Source: SURF-32 sp964648365
Lineage (GTDB): Bacteria > Planctomycetota > Phycisphaerae > UBA1845
NCBI GenBank assembly: GCA_964648365.1
Contig: CAZYLK010000133.1
Span: 1 to 17,352, forward strand
DNA length: 17,352 bases
Reading direction: 5' to 3'
Below the pieces are notes generated by a model. It did no database searches, was not told where the DNA came from, and saw nothing but the letters and a program-made list of their open reading frames with translations. The position numbers and the translations under genes were made by a program. Numbering within the stretch: position 1 is the stretch's first letter; each line of letters starts with the position of its first letter. Below, piece by piece: positions 15,232-17,352 of this stretch.

Positions 15232-16428
15232 TCATTGCACACTCGATCCCATCGTCATGATCGGCAGCAGCAGCGCCACCGCAATCATGCCCACCACCAT
15301 CGCCATCGTCACCAGCAGCACCGGCTCGATGATCCGCACGCCGAGGTCGATCTGCCTCGCCGTGCGGGCTTCGTTGGTATCCGCAATCTGAATCAGCACC
15401 TTCTCGAGGTTATTGCCTTCCTCCGCCACGGCGATCATGTCGATGATGTCCGGCGGAAACAGGCCCGACTCGCCCAGCGGGCGGGCCAGGGTGTCGCCCT
15501 TGCGGACGCTTTCTTCCGCCTTCTCGATCTGTTCCGCCAGGATCGGGTTGCCCGCCGAGTCCTTCGAGATGCGCAGCGACTGCAAGATCGGCACGCCGTT
15601 ATGCAGCAGCGTGCCGAGAATGCGACAGAAGCGGCATACCGCGACCATCGTTGCAATCTTGCCCATCACCGGCGCGCGGAGCCGGAAGATCGCCAAGGCC
15701 CGTTGACCCTGCTCCGTCCGCGACGCGGCCGAATACACCATCACGGCGACCACGACGATACCGATGACCAGCAGGTACTGCTCGCGGATGAAGTCACACG
15801 CACCGAACACGATGTGCGTCATGACGTTAAAGTTCTCTTCGCGAAGCTGCGACCGCAGCTTGGGCACGACGAACGCCAGCAGGAACGTCACCACCGCCCC
15901 GCCGGCGAACACAAGAATGCACGGGTAGATCATCGAGCCCACCATCTTGCCGTGCAGTTCGTCCTGCCGTTCGGAGAAGTTCGCGATGCGGGCCAGCACG
16001 TCCTCCAGGAAGCCGCCCTGCTCGCCGGCCGCGACCATCGACGCCACCAGGTCCGGAAACTGGCGCGGGTGCTTGCGCATCGCCTCGCCCAGCCCCATAC
16101 CGCCGGCCACGTCCTCGCGCAGGTCGCGGATCAGCAGCGTCAGGCCCGGGTGGGTGTCCTGCTTCGCCAGCACGTCGAGCGCGCGAAGCATCGGCACCCC
16201 CGCCCGGAGAAGATCGGACAACTGGCTGTAGAAGGTCGTAAGGTACTTTGTCTTGATCCGGCGGCGGGCGCCGGCGATCGCCACGTGCTCGACACCCTCC
16301 TCGATCCGGACCGGAAAGAGCGACTGCTCCTCCAGCCGCCGCAGGGCGACCTGGTAGTTCTCGGCCGTCAGCACGCCGGTCACAGCCTCGCCGGCCACGC
16401 TGCGCGCGTTATAGGAATACGTCGGCAC
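15232..16428 (-). CDS. gspF: Type II secretion inner-membrane platform protein GspF
   Basis: Polytopic inner-membrane protein that forms the assembly platform and couples the cytoplasmic ATPase to pseudopilus growth (known for the GspF/PilC family). The 398-residue product has the family's duplicated T2SSF helical domain (about 65-190 and 265-390), each with the FYxQLxxLLxAGVPMLRALDVL / LGTLLHNGVPILQSL type motif, and three predicted membrane segments (about 166-190, 218-235, 369-391). I chose GTG at 16428 because the product then starts MPTYSYNARS, the usual GspF N-terminus, and a GGAG (16438-16441) lies 9 nt upstream; an in-frame TTG at 16443 has no such site. It is followed by gspG after 96 nt. 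Its usual partner gspE is not next to it. Identification is secure. Confidence 0.95.
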   Translation of the reverse strand: MPTYSYNARSVAGEAVTGVLTAENYQVALRRLEEQSLFPVRIEEGVEHVAIAGARRRIKTKYLTTFYSQLSDLLRAGVPMLRALDVLAKQDTHPGLTLLIRDLREDVAGGMGLGEAMRKHPRQFPDLVASMVAAGEQGGFLEDVLARIANFSERQDELHGKMVGSMIYPCILVFAGGAVVTFLLAFVVPKLRSQLREENFNVMTHIVFGACDFIREQYLLVIGIVVVAVMVYSAASRTEQGQRALAIFRLRAPVMGKIATMVAVCRFCRILGTLLHNGVPILQSLRISKDSAGNPILAEQIEKAEESVRKGDTLARPLGESGLFPPDIIDMIAVAEEGNNLEKVLIQIADTNEARTARQIDLGVRIIEPVLLVTMAMVVGMIAVALLLPIMTMGSSVQ

Positions 16429-16437
16429 GCGAACAGA

Positions 16438-16441
16438 CTCC
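16438..16441 (-). promoter_or_regulatory. Ribosome binding site deciding the gspF start
   Basis: GGAG on the minus strand, 9 nt before the GTG at 16428. It favours this start over the upstream TTG at 16443, which overlaps this region. Confidence 0.5.
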
Positions 16442-16506
16442 AAACATCGGCCACGGCATCAGGAGCCGCCGGCCCACCTTTTCCACAGCTTCTACACCTC
16501 CGGCGG

Positions 16507-16544
16507 CGTCTCGATTGCAGCGGATGGCCGCCCGCATCGAGACG
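16507..16544. repeat. Inverted repeat between cmk and gspF
   Basis: A perfect 9-bp inverted repeat (arms CGTCTCGAT at 16507-16515 and ATCGAGACG at 16536-16544) encloses a smaller 4-bp stem (GCGG/CCGC with loop ATGG, 16520-16531). It lies in the cmk-gspF gap. No T-run follows on the minus strand, so it is not a typical intrinsic terminator. It could be an mRNA structure, an operator or chance in GC-rich DNA. I see no convincing -35/-10 promoter in this gap. Confidence 0.45.
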
Positions 16545-16585
16545 ACCGGCGGAACTGACGCCCGGCATCGGACGGGGCACTTGGC

Positions 16586-17260
16586 CTAGGCAATCTCCCT
16601 CGGCTTTCGCGATCGCACCAGGCGCTCCAGATCGTCGATGACCTGCGCCAGGGTCATGTCGGTCGTGTCCACGACGGTGGCCGCGCCGGATTCGACCAGG
16701 GGGGTCCAGTGGCGGGCATCGTCGCGGTCCCGCCGCTGCAAGTTGGCTCGAACCTCCGCCAGGGTGACATCCTGCCCATCCGCGGCCAGTTCCTGGAACC
16801 GGCGTTCGGCCCGCTTTTCCAGGTCCGCTTCGAGCACGATCCGGACTTCGGCTTGGGGAAATACGACGCTGCCCTGGTCGCGACCCTCGGTCACCAGCGA
16901 GCCGAGCCGGGCCGCGATCTCCCGCTGCCGCTCCACCAGAAGCTCGCGCACGGCCGGAACCCGCGCCACCGACGGCGTCGCCTCCGAGACCGCCATCTCT
17001 CGAATCGCCTCGCTGACGTCGTGCCCGTCCACGCGGACGCGGGTGTGGGTCGGCCCGCAGTCGAGGTCGAGGTCCAGCCCGCGCGCCAGGCCGGCGACGG
17101 CAGCCGCGTCGGACAGATCGACCGATCGTTGCACGCACGCCAGGGCGATGGCGCGATACATGGCGCCGGTATCGAGATACGCCACCTCCAGCCGCGCCGC
17201 CAGCTTGCGCGCGGCCGTGGACTTCCCCGACCCGGCCGGTCCGTCGATCGTCACGATCAT
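16586..17260 (-). CDS. cmk: Cytidylate (CMP/dCMP) kinase
   Basis: This cytoplasmic enzyme phosphorylates CMP and dCMP with ATP in pyrimidine nucleotide metabolism. The 224-residue product matches the usual bacterial length of about 225. It has the P-loop GPAGSGKST (residues 7-15), the LDTGAMYRA motif (29-37), the GRDQGSVVFPQA segment (about 126-137; family consensus GRDxGTVVFPxA) and the Arg-rich lid RRDRDDARHWTPL (about 176-188). I chose the ATG at 17260 because it puts MIVTIDGP at the N-terminus, as in the family; an in-frame TTG at 17284 would add eight residues and is less likely. No strong Shine-Dalgarno sequence is visible. It is the first gene before the secretion cluster on the same strand, separated from gspF by about 157 nt, so it may or may not share a transcript with it. 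Function is secure from motifs. Confidence 0.96.
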   Translation of the reverse strand: MIVTIDGPAGSGKSTAARKLAARLEVAYLDTGAMYRAIALACVQRSVDLSDAAAVAGLARGLDLDLDCGPTHTRVRVDGHDVSEAIREMAVSEATPSVARVPAVRELLVERQREIAARLGSLVTEGRDQGSVVFPQAEVRIVLEADLEKRAERRFQELAADGQDVTLAEVRANLQRRDRDDARHWTPLVESGAATVVDTTDMTLAQVIDDLERLVRSRKPREIA

Positions 17261-17352
17261 CGCCGTCCATCTTAATCCCGCCAACTCCGGTGGAAAGGCT
17301 CGCAGGCGTTGTCCAACCGCGGAGGACGCGAGCGCGCGGAGGAAAGTGCGGT

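Noticed and set aside
15235..16641. A 468-codon plus-strand frame opposite gspF
   Set aside because: Extreme His/Arg/Gln content and exact overlap with the strongly supported gspF.
17261..17352. A further gene or promoter upstream of cmk at the right edge
   Set aside because: I found no convincing start, domain or promoter in these 92 bases.

Overview
The window is a dense, high-GC, single-strand locus. Every gene I can support lies on the minus strand, so transcription runs from high to low coordinates. The content is a nearly complete type II secretion / type IV pilus-like (T2SS-like) assembly cluster preceded by a CMP kinase gene. The large, linker-rich, partly fused subunits, the EF-hand-like loop and the inverted-repeat spacers suggest a planctomycete-type bacterium (Planctomycetota, perhaps Phycisphaerae-like). 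That assignment is inference, because no rRNA or other taxonomic marker is present.

Layout in transcription order: cmk (17260-16586); gspF inner-membrane platform (16428-15232); gspG major pseudopilin (15135-14671); a 211-nt spacer with REP-like hairpins; gspH, gspI, gspJ and gspK pseudopilins (14459-9868), tightly spaced with ATGA-type or few-nt junctions except for a 66-nt spacer carrying a 7-bp tandem repeat; a gspL-like PilM-PilN fusion (9881-7779); a possible 60-codon small ORF that exactly fills the next gap; a gene fusing a GspM/PilO domain to a GspC/PilP-like domain (7603-6077); and a giant secretin-like gene (5916 to beyond the left edge). The secretin-like gene is open for all 1972 codons visible and is truncated by the window, so its stop codon and any pore domain are not seen.

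Together the products would build a pseudopilus (G as the shaft, H/I/J/K as the tip), an inner-membrane platform (F, L, M) and an outer-membrane conduit coupled through the HR/PilP-like domain to the N0 domain of the secretin. The ATPase (GspE) and the prepilin peptidase (GspO/PilD) are not here and must be encoded elsewhere if the machine works.

The most striking feature is the secretin-like protein. After a signal peptide and about 280 residues of Lys/Ser/Pro-rich linker it has an N0/STN-like domain and then about 15-16 successive secretin N-domain-like modules, where ordinary GspD proteins have three. With the long tails and linkers on GspI, J, K, L and M, this suggests a machine built to cross an unusually wide periplasm. 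That is a hypothesis, not something the sequence proves.
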